NCBI GenBank assembly: GCA_023957575.1
Contig: JAMLGU010000001.1
Coordinates: 682,001-746,000 of the forward strand
Direction of reading: 5' to 3'
Length of the DNA: 64,000 nt
Source: Chitinophagaceae bacterium
Lineage (GTDB): Bacteria; Bacteroidota; Bacteroidia; Chitinophagales; Chitinophagaceae
Shown here piece after piece: positions 1 through 8,588 of this stretch (positions are counted from its first letter, which is position 1; the number at the start of each line of letters is the position of its first letter). The notes under the pieces were generated by a model. It was given only the letters and a program-made list of their open reading frames with translations, ran no database searches and was not told the DNA's origin. A program made the translations under genes and the position numbers.

Positions 1-30
1 TATTGATTCCGTTTCTTTTATAATTTTTTT

Positions 31-1740
31 ATGAAGGCAAACTTTTTCTTTAAACAGATTTTAGTAATAGTCCTGCTGTTATCCATTTGCACGATTGGGA
101 TGGCACAAGACTTTACTGTAAATGAATATAACGTCAAAATAGAGATTAATAAGGAAGGTTATTTTGATGTTACCGAAAAATATGATGTGGTTTTCGATAT
201 TGAAAAGCACGGATTATGGCGAAAGATACCCATTAAATATAATTTTCAGGATGAAGATGGTACGGTATCAGAAAGAAGTATTAGGATTTCAAAAATTAAA
301 GTACCCGGATGGCAATATGATACGGAAGGAGGGTGGTGGCCGGAAGATCGTAACCTGGGGATAAAAATCGGAGACCCGGACAAGTATGTGACAGGGGCGC
401 AGGTTTATATAATCCAATATCGGGTGAACCGGGCATTTATTTATGATAAAAATAATGACGTTTTCTACTGGAATCTGATGGGTAGGGAATGGGAAGCGGA
501 ATTTAAAAAGGTAAATTTTAGTGTAACACTTCCCGAGAACATACCTCTTGCCAAAGACCGGTATTTTGTATATACCGGAGAGGTGGGCGATACCACTGCA
601 AATGCTTCCTATCAATATGAAAATGGAGTATTGACAGGTTCTTCAAAAGAGGCGCTGGGTAATGGAAAAGATATGACTATTATGATAAAGCTACCAAAAG
701 GAGTGATTGTAGAAAAAACAGCCAATCAACTTCTTTGGGAAGATTATCAATGGACAAGTTTTTTTCTGCCCTTACTATTATTCTTTTATTTTCTTTGGAA
801 TAAATTCGGGAAAGACAGAAATATGCCTGAAGTGGTTGAGTATTTTCCGCCTACGGGTGTTGATCCTGTAATGGCCGGTTATCTCATTGATGATAAGGCT
901 GATTCGCGCGACCTTACATCTTTGATTCCTCATTGGGGCGCAAATGGTTATCTGTCTCTTACTGAAATCGGGAAAAAGGGGCTTTTTAGTAAAAAAGATA
1001 TTGTTTTGAAAAAATTGAAGGATATTCCATCCAATGTTCATCTGTATGAAAGAACTTTTTTTAATGGATTGTTTAGTTCAGGAGATGAAATAAAAGTGAG
1101 CGATCTTAAAGATAGTTTTTACACTACTATGAACGATGCAAAAATGCAGTTGAGCAGTGCCGCCCGTACAGATGGTTATTATGACAAGAAATCTCACCTG
1201 ATGCGTTTTATAATGGCCGGTGGGTTGATACTATTGGGTGGTTTGGGAGGAGTATTACTTCTTTGGTTATACGGGGTATTGGCATTTATTGCATGGCTTA
1301 TTGTCTGCATTATTCTGGCAATATGGAGTTTGAGAATAATGAAGCGCCCTACTGAAAAAGGCGACCTGGCCAAACAACAGACTAATGGATTCAAAATGTT
1401 TATTGAAAAGGCTGAAAAGGATAAACTTGAATTTTTACTACGGGATGATCCTTCTTATTTTGAAAAAACACTGGCTTATGCAGTTGCTTTTGGTATGGCA
1501 AAAAAATGGGCGCGTAAATTTGACGGGTTAAACCTCCAACCTCCAGGGTGGTATCACGGGGCGAGTTGGTCAGGAAGTACGGTTGGCGCTTTTAATGCTG
1601 CTTCATTTACAGATAGTTTCACCGGTTCTATGTCCAGCATGTCCAGTACGATGGTTAGCTCACCATCATCAAGCAGTTCCAGTTCGGGTGGAGGTTCCAG
1701 TGGCGGCGGCTTTGGCGGTGGTGGTGGCGGAAGTTGGTAA
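31..1740 (+). CDS. DUF2207 domain-containing membrane protein
   Basis: A 569-residue exported membrane protein. Residues 1-25 form a signal peptide ending near GMAQ. The next 210 residues are a beta-rich extracytoplasmic domain with the look of the DUF2207 family. A membrane segment lies near residues 240-258 and a close pair near 390-435. The last 50 residues are Ser-rich and then almost pure Gly, ending GGGGGGSW, a tail typical of DUF2207 proteins. The family's function is unknown and I infer none. The gene starts 30 bp into the window with an AT-rich leader and no Shine-Dalgarno sequence, as usual in Bacteroidota. The next gene follows within 25 bp on the same strand, so the two may be co-transcribed. 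Confidence 0.85.
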   Translation: MKANFFFKQILVIVLLLSICTIGMAQDFTVNEYNVKIEINKEGYFDVTEKYDVVFDIEKHGLWRKIPIKYNFQDEDGTVSERSIRISKIKVPGWQYDTEGGWWPEDRNLGIKIGDPDKYVTGAQVYIIQYRVNRAFIYDKNNDVFYWNLMGREWEAEFKKVNFSVTLPENIPLAKDRYFVYTGEVGDTTANASYQYENGVLTGSSKEALGNGKDMTIMIKLPKGVIVEKTANQLLWEDYQWTSFFLPLLLFFYFLWNKFGKDRNMPEVVEYFPPTGVDPVMAGYLIDDKADSRDLTSLIPHWGANGYLSLTEIGKKGLFSKKDIVLKKLKDIPSNVHLYERTFFNGLFSSGDEIKVSDLKDSFYTTMNDAKMQLSSAARTDGYYDKKSHLMRFIMAGGLILLGGLGGVLLLWLYGVLAFIAWLIVCIILAIWSLRIMKRPTEKGDLAKQQTNGFKMFIEKAEKDKLEFLLRDDPSYFEKTLAYAVAFGMAKKWARKFDGLNLQPPGWYHGASWSGSTVGAFNAASFTDSFTGSMSSMSSTMVSSPSSSSSSSGGGSSGGGFGGGGGGSW

Positions 1741-1763
1741 ACCGGCAATATTTTTATAAACTT

Positions 1764-2171
1764 ATGGATGTTTCAAAAGAAATTGAGTTTCAGACTACCC
1801 GAAGTGGTGGCAAAGGCGGTCAAAATGTGAACAAGGTAGAAACTGCAGTGATAGCCGCATTTCATATCAATCATTCGTTATTACTAAATGGTGAGCAAAA
1901 GTTGATACTGATTCAGAAGTTGTCAAACAGAATGAATAAAGAAGGATTTTTGCAGGTCAAGTCTCAAACTTACCGTACTCAACTTGAGAATAGGGAAGAG
2001 GCTATAAAAAAGATAAATGAACTGATTGCAAAAGCGCTTCAAAAAAAGAAAGCACGTATAGCCACCAAAGCCACCCGGGCTTCTGTTGAAAAGAGAATTG
2101 TATCAAAAAAGCACAAAAGTGAAATCAAGGAAGGAAGAAGGAAGGAAGGTAAGGTTTTAAAGGATGGATAA
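1764..2171 (+). CDS. arfB: ArfB/YaeJ-like peptidyl-tRNA hydrolase (RF-1 domain)
   Basis: A 135-residue release-factor-like protein of the ArfB (YaeJ) family. Such proteins enter stalled ribosomes and hydrolyse the peptidyl-tRNA without reading a stop codon. The catalytic GGQ is at residues 18-20 within SGGKGGQNVNKV, near the N-terminus as in ArfB, and there is no codon-recognition domain. The C-terminal 45 residues are rich in Lys and Arg; in ArfB this tail occupies the empty mRNA channel. The frame stays open upstream to a TTG at 1734 overlapping the previous gene, but the ATG at 1764 gives the usual family length and N-terminus, so I chose it. Confidence 0.85.
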   Translation: MDVSKEIEFQTTRSGGKGGQNVNKVETAVIAAFHINHSLLLNGEQKLILIQKLSNRMNKEGFLQVKSQTYRTQLENREEAIKKINELIAKALQKKKARIATKATRASVEKRIVSKKHKSEIKEGRRKEGKVLKDG

Positions 2172-2176
2172 ATTCC

Positions 2177-2926
2177 TCAATTTAATTTCTTCTTCATTCC
2201 TGCTACCTGTTGTTGCAGGTCCGTTACAATATTTGCAAGTTGGTTTACATTCCAGTTTTGGGCTCTGTTGGTTTTTGAAATAATAAACTGTGCTTCCCAC
2301 ATTTCCAAAATATCGCCATAGTTGATGGTGTAAGGCTGAAAAGTTGGATTATCGCTTACAAGTGTCAGCTTGTTTTTGACCTTGCCGCCTTTTTGAACTC
2401 GTTTGTACACAATACCTTCATTGCGCGAAACCAGAACGCAGGCTGTATTGTTTTTGATATCATCTACCCGGTCAATTTTTTCACCCACAATAATAGAACC
2501 ACTTGGGGTAGGCAGCATTGAGTCTCCAATAATTTCAAATGCCCGATAATTGCCACCCGAAACCATTGGCAGCGTAAATGTATTGAGTTCGTCAATAAAC
2601 TCATGATCGCCATATCCGGCAAGATACCCTGCGGCAGCTTTTACAGGTACAAAAGGTATTTGCGCCGGTGCATTGGTTAGTTTCATGGCTCTGCGCCGTG
2701 CCAGATAATTGTCTGATTGCTGGCTCAGGTCGCTTCGCAACAGGTCGTCAAGTGTAAGCTTGAACATATCGCAAACAATTTCCAATACGTCGATACGTGG
2801 TTCGGCACGTTCTTCTTCGTAAGCGCCCAAAAGCGACCTTTTGATATTTAACTTTGCAGAAAACTCATCCTGTGTCCATCCGCGAAGTTTGCGAAGATAT
2901 CTGAGATTTTTATTTGCCACTGACAT
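2177..2926 (-). CDS. XRE-family repressor with S24 (LexA/CI-like) peptidase domain
   Basis: A 249-residue two-domain regulator. Residues 7-62 are a helix-turn-helix of the XRE/Cro type. Residues 93-225 are an S24 signal-peptidase-like domain with candidate Ser136 (in GDSM) and Lys175 (in VYKRV) for the catalytic dyad, and an Ala99-Gly100 bond at the position where LexA/CI repressors cleave themselves. The last 25 residues look helical. Such proteins normally repress their own gene and lose activity under stress. A perfect palindrome sits just upstream of the start (2935-2957) and is a natural operator. The gene is the last leftward gene beside the T6SS locus, but nothing proves it controls that locus. 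No phage genes are nearby. Confidence 0.85.
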   Translation of the reverse strand: MSVANKNLRYLRKLRGWTQDEFSAKLNIKRSLLGAYEEERAEPRIDVLEIVCDMFKLTLDDLLRSDLSQQSDNYLARRRAMKLTNAPAQIPFVPVKAAAGYLAGYGDHEFIDELNTFTLPMVSGGNYRAFEIIGDSMLPTPSGSIIVGEKIDRVDDIKNNTACVLVSRNEGIVYKRVQKGGKVKNKLTLVSDNPTFQPYTINYGDILEMWEAQFIISKTNRAQNWNVNQLANIVTDLQQQVAGMKKKLN

Positions 2927-2934
2927 AACTAATC

Positions 2935-2957
2935 TTTTTAGTGCAAAATACTAAAAA
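2935..2957 (-). promoter_or_regulatory. Palindromic operator candidate upstream of the XRE/S24 repressor
   Basis: A perfect inverted repeat with 8-bp arms TTTTTAGT (2935-2942) and ACTAAAAA (2950-2957) and a 7-bp spacer. It begins 9 bp upstream of the repressor start codon, where binding would block its promoter. Autoregulation is inferred from position and symmetry and from the habits of S24 repressors. A single half-site, TTTTTAGTG, occurs at 17830-17838 in the hcp/tssG divergent region. Confidence 0.5.
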
Positions 2958-3033
2958 TATTGACGTAATCCAAATTATTTTTGAAAATTCCAAAAATTTT
3001 ATTTGAAATAGCAATTTTCCGTGTTAATGAAAT

Positions 3034-4131
3034 CTATTCCTGTTTTTCATATATGATGTTTTTCAGCAGCACATTGATTCGTTTGGAGGCCAACAGTTCG
3101 GTTAGCAAAACCCCTTTTTGTTTATTGATATCCATAAGGGTAACATCGTGCCCATAGCCAAGTTTAAAAAAAACGCGATCATCAATTATCCAGCCCTGCA
3201 CGCCAAATTTATAACCGGAATAAGACAGGCCTTTGTTATTGGTGAGCAAATCTTCATCAAGCACAATGGTTACAATATCTCCGTCTTTAAATTTTTTGAG
3301 TTTGCCTTCCACGTGTGCCATTACGTATTCTTCCTTAGCAACAACAGGCGCTTTTTTATTTTTGTTTCTCTCTAATTCTTTTTCAATTTCTGATAAAATG
3401 TTCGGGTCGTTATTTACATCTAAGTCCTCGGGTTTGGCTTTTTTCTTAGGTCCCGAGGCGGCATTGAAAATATTGTACCCGAATTTTGAATTATATATTT
3501 CGGGGTACTCAAATAGTTCCTTTACGGCTATTATCTTATATACATACAAGCCTGTTTCCGGATTGAGTTGCATGGTAAAATAGTTAAACCCTTGTGCTTT
3601 TACTGCATTAACTATATTGCCTATGCCAAAATTATAAGCAGCAATGGTAAGCGGCCAGGTGGCTTTGCCAACAAATTTGACAAGCATTTGATAGTTATCT
3701 CTTATTAAATTACATGCTAATCGGGTTGCTTTGTCAAAATCCTCTCTTTCATCAACACCGCTTCCGATAGAAAGCCCGTATCCTCTTGCGGTTGCCGGCA
3801 TTATTTGCCAAATACCTTTGGCGCCCACACCGCTTTCGGCCTTGGTCAAGAATCCGCTTTCTACAATTGGCAGGTATTTTAGATCGCTATGCAGACCATA
3901 GGCTGTAAGATAGCGTTCTACTAAAGGCAAATATAAATTTGCTCTTTGGCGCAATGAAGGCAGATTGACAACATTAACCTGTCTTTTTATAGTGTTAATA
4001 AGTTTTTCCTGTATGAACATCTGGTTCATCGGTACAGGCTCACCACAAAAACTAATGATATGCTGTGCCCTTATTAATAAAGGAGACAAGAAGCAAAACA
4101 ATGATAATAATATTTGAATTAAAAATTTCAT
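3034..4131 (-). CDS. Exported lytic transglycosylase (SLT/MltD-like)
   Basis: A 365-residue exported protein with a signal peptide at residues 1-22 and a lytic transglycosylase domain at about 65-215. The catalytic glutamate is Glu91 in LPIVESGF, followed by the family motifs GAKGIWQIMPATA and AAYNFGIGN. This domain cleaves the peptidoglycan glycan strand without water, forming anhydro-muropeptides. The C-terminal 130 residues are beta-rich and do not look like LysM repeats; I do not recognise them. The gene lies 23 bp downstream of the coiled-coil envelope gene in the same orientation, at the end of the T6SS leftward arm. Local wall opening for a trans-envelope machine is a plausible role, but a general wall-turnover enzyme is equally possible. 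Confidence 0.85.
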   Translation of the reverse strand: MKFLIQILLSLFCFLSPLLIRAQHIISFCGEPVPMNQMFIQEKLINTIKRQVNVVNLPSLRQRANLYLPLVERYLTAYGLHSDLKYLPIVESGFLTKAESGVGAKGIWQIMPATARGYGLSIGSGVDEREDFDKATRLACNLIRDNYQMLVKFVGKATWPLTIAAYNFGIGNIVNAVKAQGFNYFTMQLNPETGLYVYKIIAVKELFEYPEIYNSKFGYNIFNAASGPKKKAKPEDLDVNNDPNILSEIEKELERNKNKKAPVVAKEEYVMAHVEGKLKKFKDGDIVTIVLDEDLLTNNKGLSYSGYKFGVQGWIIDDRVFFKLGYGHDVTLMDINKQKGVLLTELLASKRINVLLKNIIYEKQE

Positions 4132-4154
4132 AGGCCGTTATAGCCTCAAATCTT

Positions 4155-5876
4155 TTAGTTTTTTTTCTTATTTTTTTCTTTTTTATCCGTTTTTTTTGAC
4201 TTTGAGTCCTTTGATTGTTTAGGATTTATTGAGTTTTGAAAACGGGCAAGTTCTTTGTTATACACTTCTCCCGGAATAATGATGCTGGCTATTCCCTTTT
4301 CTTTTCTTCTTTCTTCGATAAATAATACCAGACTTTCATTGTCCACCATGTTAGGCGATCGGGTTACAAATACAATATCCTGAGTGGTCTTTGGTCTTAT
4401 TAACGGATAAAAATTAATATATGTGAGATAACTGCTCTTTATTACCTGCTTTGCTTTTTCATTGGCATCGTACCAGTATAAATAGGTGGTTCCGCCCAGA
4501 AAATCTTCATTAGAGTTATTGTCAATTTTTATCTTGTAATAGGTATAAATATCCTTAAAATAAATATTTTCCAATGTAACCTTTATGTTTTTGTCAGTAA
4601 GACCCGAAGCCTCAATATTTACCTTATTGGGCAAATCAGTTTTCATAAGCGAGTCTGAAGTCCGGTAGTTTCGAAGTGTATCGGTGATGATAAAGAAGTC
4701 GGAAATTACAGTATTAATCTGTTGTCTTGGGAAATTGTACAAATCAATTCCTTTTTTCCCATAGCGTTGCCACAGTCCGACTTCCGAATAGGCTTTTTCT
4801 TTTTCACGTTGTTTGCGTTCTTCCTCAAGTTGCGCTAATCGTTCTGCAGCTGCTTTTTTCTCTGCTTCTTTTCGGGCTAATTCTTCTTCTGCTTTTTTGC
4901 GTTTTTCTTCATCCAATGCTTTTTGTTTGGCTAATTTTTCTTCTTGCAGCCGTTTTCTTTCTTCTGCTTCGCGTTCTGCTTTAGCGAGTGCCTCAGCTGC
5001 TTTTTGTTCTTTCAGTTCTTTTTCTCTTTCGGCCTTCGCCAGTGCATCAGCATCCTTTTGGGCCTTAATTCTCTTAAGCTCTTCGTCTCTAGCCAGCGCT
5101 TCTGTCTTATGTTTGTCTTTTAGCGCCTGCAATTGTTTTTCTTCATCAGCTTTTTGTTTTGCCAGCATATCTGCATCCTGTTTTGCTTTTTGATCAGCCA
5201 GCTTTTTTTCTTCGGCCTCCTTGGCAGCGGCTTGTTTCATTTGTTTTTCTGTGGCTTCGGCATCCTTTTTGGCTTTGGCAATTTCTGCGGCACTTTGTTT
5301 TTGCTTAGTTTCTTCTTCTTTGCGTTGTTTTTCAAGTTCTTTTGCTTTCAGTGCGGCATCTGCTTCCGCCTGTTTCTGTGCAGCTAAAACTTCTTTCTTT
5401 CTATCTTCAGCGGCTTCTTTTTCCTGTTGTTTTTGTGCCTTTTCCTGTTCCTCGGCTGTGAGTTTTTCAAGTTCTTTTTGCTTCTGAACAAATGCCTTTA
5501 GGGCTTTCAGGTTAGAATGATCATACCACAAAGGCGGTCTGGTATCATCATTGATATTGTATGTAGAGTCAAAAATCAGGCGGAACATGTGGCTGCGTCC
5601 GCCTTCGTTTACCAATAAGCCTGTATTGGGTCCTGATCTCTTTTCTTTATTAAACTGAATAGAAATTGATTTTTCTTCTCTTCGTTTTGGTATATAATAA
5701 TCATAGGCATCATCATCCGAAAAATTAATATTCAACACCTTATCAGGAAAATTAATAATGGTGATGCTTTCTCTCCCTACAACAATCTTTTCTCCATTAA
5801 TATTTTGAGCCAGAAGATAATTGCTTAGTGAAATATAAATGATAAATAGGGGGAGATATGGTTTTATTTTTATCAT
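4155..5876 (-). CDS. T6SS-linked periplasmic coiled-coil protein with TraN/VirB9-like ends
   Basis: A 573-residue exported protein of unknown function. Residues 1-23 are a signal peptide (cleavage near LLAQ). Residues 24-115 form a beta-rich domain containing GGRSHMFRLIFD. Residues about 130-362 are an uninterrupted Lys/Glu/Ala/Gln-rich helix or coiled coil. Residues 370-545 are a second beta domain with the layout VTLENIYFKD, YYKIKIDNNSNEDF, then LVLFIEERR. The tail after 550 is Lys/Ser-rich. The two beta domains remind me of the Bacteroidota conjugation protein TraN (DUF4138, VirB9-like), here held apart by the helix. By position it could be the TssR-type outer component of the T6SSiii envelope complex, but I cannot confirm that. 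It follows tssC after an intrinsic terminator. Confidence 0.6.
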   Translation of the reverse strand: MIKIKPYLPLFIIYISLSNYLLAQNINGEKIVVGRESITIINFPDKVLNINFSDDDAYDYYIPKRREEKSISIQFNKEKRSGPNTGLLVNEGGRSHMFRLIFDSTYNINDDTRPPLWYDHSNLKALKAFVQKQKELEKLTAEEQEKAQKQQEKEAAEDRKKEVLAAQKQAEADAALKAKELEKQRKEEETKQKQSAAEIAKAKKDAEATEKQMKQAAAKEAEEKKLADQKAKQDADMLAKQKADEEKQLQALKDKHKTEALARDEELKRIKAQKDADALAKAEREKELKEQKAAEALAKAEREAEERKRLQEEKLAKQKALDEEKRKKAEEELARKEAEKKAAAERLAQLEEERKQREKEKAYSEVGLWQRYGKKGIDLYNFPRQQINTVISDFFIITDTLRNYRTSDSLMKTDLPNKVNIEASGLTDKNIKVTLENIYFKDIYTYYKIKIDNNSNEDFLGGTTYLYWYDANEKAKQVIKSSYLTYINFYPLIRPKTTQDIVFVTRSPNMVDNESLVLFIEERRKEKGIASIIIPGEVYNKELARFQNSINPKQSKDSKSKKTDKKEKNKKKN

Positions 5877-5929
5877 TATTTCTTCTATTGTTTATATTTT
5901 GAGCAAAAGCAAGATGAAATCCATTCAAT

Positions 5930-5960
5930 AAAAAAGCAAGGAGTGTTTTACACTCCCTGC
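5930..5960 (-). terminator. Intrinsic terminator after tssC
   Basis: Hairpin on the minus strand: GGAGTGT (5940-5946) pairs with ACACTCC (5950-5956) around a TTT loop; the outer GCA/TGC pairs extend the stem across one mismatch. On the minus strand a six-base T run (5930-5935) follows. It lies 7 bp past the tssC stop codon, so transcription of tssB-hcp-tssC should end or weaken here before the coiled-coil envelope gene. Confidence 0.75.
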
Positions 5961-5966
5961 AGGATT

Positions 5967-7346
5967 TTATTGTTGATCGTATTTGGTATCCCATTCGTTA
6001 CCATCATCACCTTTTTGCCCTTCCATCTTTATCATAAAGTTTTTGGCAGGGAAATAAGGTTTCATGTGAATGTCCAGATGTATTTTATCCTTTTGTACCG
6101 GATCTTGTTCAAAACGTTTAATGGTGAAGTCTTCAATGAGTTTGTTGGGACCGGTAATGCCATCCAGGAATTTAACAATCTGGCTTTGCAAATCTTTACG
6201 AGTATTGGCATTAAAGTTTTCAAACGCCCTGCGGTTGAGAAAGTCCATCAGTACTTTAGTTACATAGTCGAACACCCGAACCACAGAATAGGTTTGTAAA
6301 CCCAAATTATCGCCATTGAATAGTGTTTTGGCAGAAAAAGCCATTACCTTTCCATATTCCTTAACCATTGGCACTAAACCCATTTTTTCAAGATTGGCAA
6401 TTTCACTTTTTTTCAAATCGAATTTAACGCCATCGACTTCGTTCATGCTTCCAAATTTTTTACCGGCTGTTACCTGGCTCATCAGGGTTTGATATACCTT
6501 TCCTGCCAAAGCGCCGGATGGTGGTACATACAGGTCTTCTTCTTCGCCTAATTCGTTGTATTTTCCGCGACCTACTAACCAGTTGCAGGTCATCATTACA
6601 TTGGAGCGGTATTTATCGCCGCCGGTAAGATTGGCAATTTCAAACATTTCCATCACATCGTCCGGCGCATCTAAATGCTCAAAATCGGTAACCATCATTA
6701 CTTTATTTTCATGAGCCATTTTTGCCCATTTTTCTACCACTTTATTGGAGCCGAGATAACCAGGGATGACCATGATGCTGTAATTGTTGCGCAGGTCGAG
6801 GCGGTCATAGTTTTTCTTTAGTTCTTCATTGATGGCATCAATGAATCGGGTATTATCCAAATCTTTCAGTTGGTCTGCTTCGCAGTTGATAAAAGAAATG
6901 TTTTTTATTTTATCGCTTTCAGAATTTTTGAAAAACAGGGCTACATTGCGGTAAGACCTTTCCAGATCTTTGGATTCATCAATTGCCTTCGCCAGATTTT
7001 TTTCAAGTACGTGCTGGCATTGTTCGGCTTTTTGTTCGCTATGGGTAACCATTTCCGAAATGTCGCTGGAAGAATTTAATGCCTCTGCCCATACCTGAAG
7101 TGTCCTGAGAAGTTCTTCGCGTTCGCCCTTTTTTTGGCTTTCTGACAAGAAAATATTGCGTCTTGCTTTACGGTCGGGGTTCAGGTTTTGAGCGCCGTCA
7201 ATGGATGATTCAATCAGGTCAAATCCGCCAAATTTTGCTAATTTATCAGAACTTGTCTTCAGATGCTCAAGCGGATTGGCAATTTTCACCGCTTCTTTTG
7301 CCTGCATTGCATCGGACTGGGATTGTTGTTGTAATTCTTCGCTCAT
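5967..7346 (-). CDS. tssC: T6SS contractile sheath large subunit TssC (subtype iii)
   Basis: A 459-residue TssC (VipB-like) protein, which pairs with TssB to form the contractile sheath around the Hcp tube in the cytoplasm. The N-terminal third is helical. The core contains NYSIMVIPGYLGSN, MMVTDFEHL and SNVMMTCNWLVGRG, followed by a C-terminal region with SVVRVFDYVTKVLMDFLNRRA, in the style of the Bacteroidota TssC family. The start is placed at the ATG beginning MSEEL, because the frame extends 11 codons further up without an obvious reason. It follows tssB and a second hcp in one leftward transcription unit and is followed by a clear intrinsic terminator. Confidence 0.9.
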   Translation of the reverse strand: MSEELQQQSQSDAMQAKEAVKIANPLEHLKTSSDKLAKFGGFDLIESSIDGAQNLNPDRKARRNIFLSESQKKGEREELLRTLQVWAEALNSSSDISEMVTHSEQKAEQCQHVLEKNLAKAIDESKDLERSYRNVALFFKNSESDKIKNISFINCEADQLKDLDNTRFIDAINEELKKNYDRLDLRNNYSIMVIPGYLGSNKVVEKWAKMAHENKVMMVTDFEHLDAPDDVMEMFEIANLTGGDKYRSNVMMTCNWLVGRGKYNELGEEEDLYVPPSGALAGKVYQTLMSQVTAGKKFGSMNEVDGVKFDLKKSEIANLEKMGLVPMVKEYGKVMAFSAKTLFNGDNLGLQTYSVVRVFDYVTKVLMDFLNRRAFENFNANTRKDLQSQIVKFLDGITGPNKLIEDFTIKRFEQDPVQKDKIHLDIHMKPYFPAKNFMIKMEGQKGDDGNEWDTKYDQQ

Positions 7347-7384
7347 ATTTTTAATTTTTGCTTGGTTTGTAATTATCAATTTTT

Positions 7385-7918
7385 TTAATCGTTAGGGTTG
7401 AATGAGGATACGCCTCCTTCAGAAGAGCTTCCGGAAGATGTAGTGGATGTTGAAGAGGTATCAGACCCTTCTGACATTGCCTGACCCCAATCAATATTTT
7501 GTAAAACGTTATCCGAACTGAATGTTATTTCTCGGCAGGAGAGTCTTACCTCCACAATCCAGGAACCTGTTCCACTGCCTGAGCCTGACCCAACACCTTC
7601 CGTGGACCATGATTCTTCCGATTCGTTGAATGCTTCTTTATAATAGATGCAAAAAGCATCCGAAAACTGAATGGTCCTGGTTCTCATTTCCCTGCCAAAG
7701 GTTATTGATATTTCTCCATTCATTTGTCGGGTTGGTGATAGCATCCAATTAATCAACATACTTTGGTTGAAGCCTGTCAGCCTTAAATTTATAAAACCGC
7801 CACGTGGAATTCCATTGGGCACTCCTCTGTTATCTACAGGCTGATGCAAATCGGTACTCATGTGGAGTACAGTGAACTGCGTATCACCGATTGTAAGTGA
7901 AGAATGATAAGATCCCAT
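7385..7918 (-). CDS. tssD: Second Hcp/TssD tube-type protein with Ser/Gly-rich insert and tail
   Basis: A 177-residue protein of the Bacteroidota Hcp (TssD) family, the subunit of the T6SS inner tube. It shares the layout of the 128-residue Hcp at 17372-17758: a beta N-terminus with DLHQPVDNRG, then NWMLSPTRQMNGEISI, FSDAFCIYYKEAFNES and EVRLSCREITF. It differs by a GSGSGSGTGS insert before the last strands and a Ser/Thr/Gly-rich tail of about 30 residues. It lies between tssB (8 bp away) and tssC (38 bp away), unusual for a tube gene. It may be a capping, adaptor or cargo-carrying variant rather than the bulk tube subunit; that is inference. Confidence 0.8.
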   Translation of the reverse strand: MGSYHSSLTIGDTQFTVLHMSTDLHQPVDNRGVPNGIPRGGFINLRLTGFNQSMLINWMLSPTRQMNGEISITFGREMRTRTIQFSDAFCIYYKEAFNESEESWSTEGVGSGSGSGTGSWIVEVRLSCREITFSSDNVLQNIDWGQAMSEGSDTSSTSTTSSGSSSEGGVSSFNPND

Positions 7919-7925
7919 TATAATA

Positions 7926-8378
7926 CTATTTATTATTTTGTAATTCGGATATCATCCCCTGAATAGCATCTAAAAGCGCCTGCTTTGCATCAGGATCGGT
8001 TAATGCAGCCTTAAGGATTTTATTTGATTTCAATTGTTTAATCACTTTCAGGTATTCATCTTTTTGAGTGGCATTATTTTTCAAAAAATCGCTTTGATTG
8101 ATAATGCCCTTTACACCAAAATCGCTTAATCCATGAAAACTCAGGGTTTCTTTTTTTGATGCGCCGTTTTCATCTTCAAAATCCAAGTTGAGCTCGGGTT
8201 TGTAATGGTTAAACACATCATCAATGGTTTGCAGCCCGTGTACCACTTCGGGCTTCACAGGTGCATCTTTTGTAAGTTTTTCTGCCATTAAGGTTCTGTT
8301 CTGTGGGATGTCGGCAAACGCTTCCGATGCGTCGGTTTTCACCTCATTTCCGCCAATGCCATAGCTATCGTTCATCAT
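7926..8378 (-). CDS. tssB: T6SS contractile sheath small subunit TssB (subtype iii)
   Basis: A 150-residue TssB (VipA-like) protein, partner of TssC in the contractile sheath. The segment LQTIDDVFNHYKPELNLDFE is typical of the Bacteroidota TssB family, followed by FHGLSDFGVKGIINQSDFL and a helical C-terminus ending AIQGMISELQNNK. The start has two consecutive ATG codons. It is the first gene of a leftward unit, tssB-hcp2-tssC, with a well-formed promoter at 8459-8489 upstream. The upstream 210 bp hold no other gene. Confidence 0.88.
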   Translation of the reverse strand: MMNDSYGIGGNEVKTDASEAFADIPQNRTLMAEKLTKDAPVKPEVVHGLQTIDDVFNHYKPELNLDFEDENGASKKETLSFHGLSDFGVKGIINQSDFLKNNATQKDEYLKVIKQLKSNKILKAALTDPDAKQALLDAIQGMISELQNNK

Positions 8379-8458
8379 AGTATTTAAATTTTAAAGTTTT
8401 AAAGTTATATATTTATAAAACCGGTTATTCAAATAATTTCCTGATTTTAATTAATTCT

Positions 8459-8489
8459 CAAATTTAAAATGAATTTATGGCAATTCAAT
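8459..8489 (-). promoter_or_regulatory. Bacteroidota-type promoter for tssB-hcp2-tssC
   Basis: On the minus strand, ATTG (plus-strand 8486-8489) is followed after exactly 19 nt by TAAATTTG (plus-strand 8459-8466), matching the -33 TTG / -7 TAnnTTTG promoter of Bacteroidota. Transcription would start near 8452, giving a leader of about 75 nt before tssB. The promoter candidate ahead of tssG has the same two elements with the same spacing. Confidence 0.6.
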
Positions 8490-8588
8490 GGATATACCTC
8501 ATTTTAGGGATAGTACATTGTATGCAAATTGCCTGATTCATGAGGGAAGTTACAAAAAATCGGAAACTCTTTCTAATAAAACTTTAGA

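Noticed and set aside
1734..1763. TTG start for the ArfB-like protein overlapping the DUF2207 gene
   Set aside because: The ATG at 1764 gives the normal N-terminus; the additional 10 residues do not resemble the family.
2177..2926. XRE/S24 protein as a prophage repressor
   Set aside because: No integrase, terminase, capsid or lysis genes are nearby; these regulators are also common on Bacteroidota chromosomes.
4813..5193. Ser/Ala/Phe-rich open frames on the plus strand opposite the coiled-coil gene
   Set aside because: They are mirrors of the Lys/Glu/Ala-rich codons of the real minus-strand gene and have low-complexity composition.
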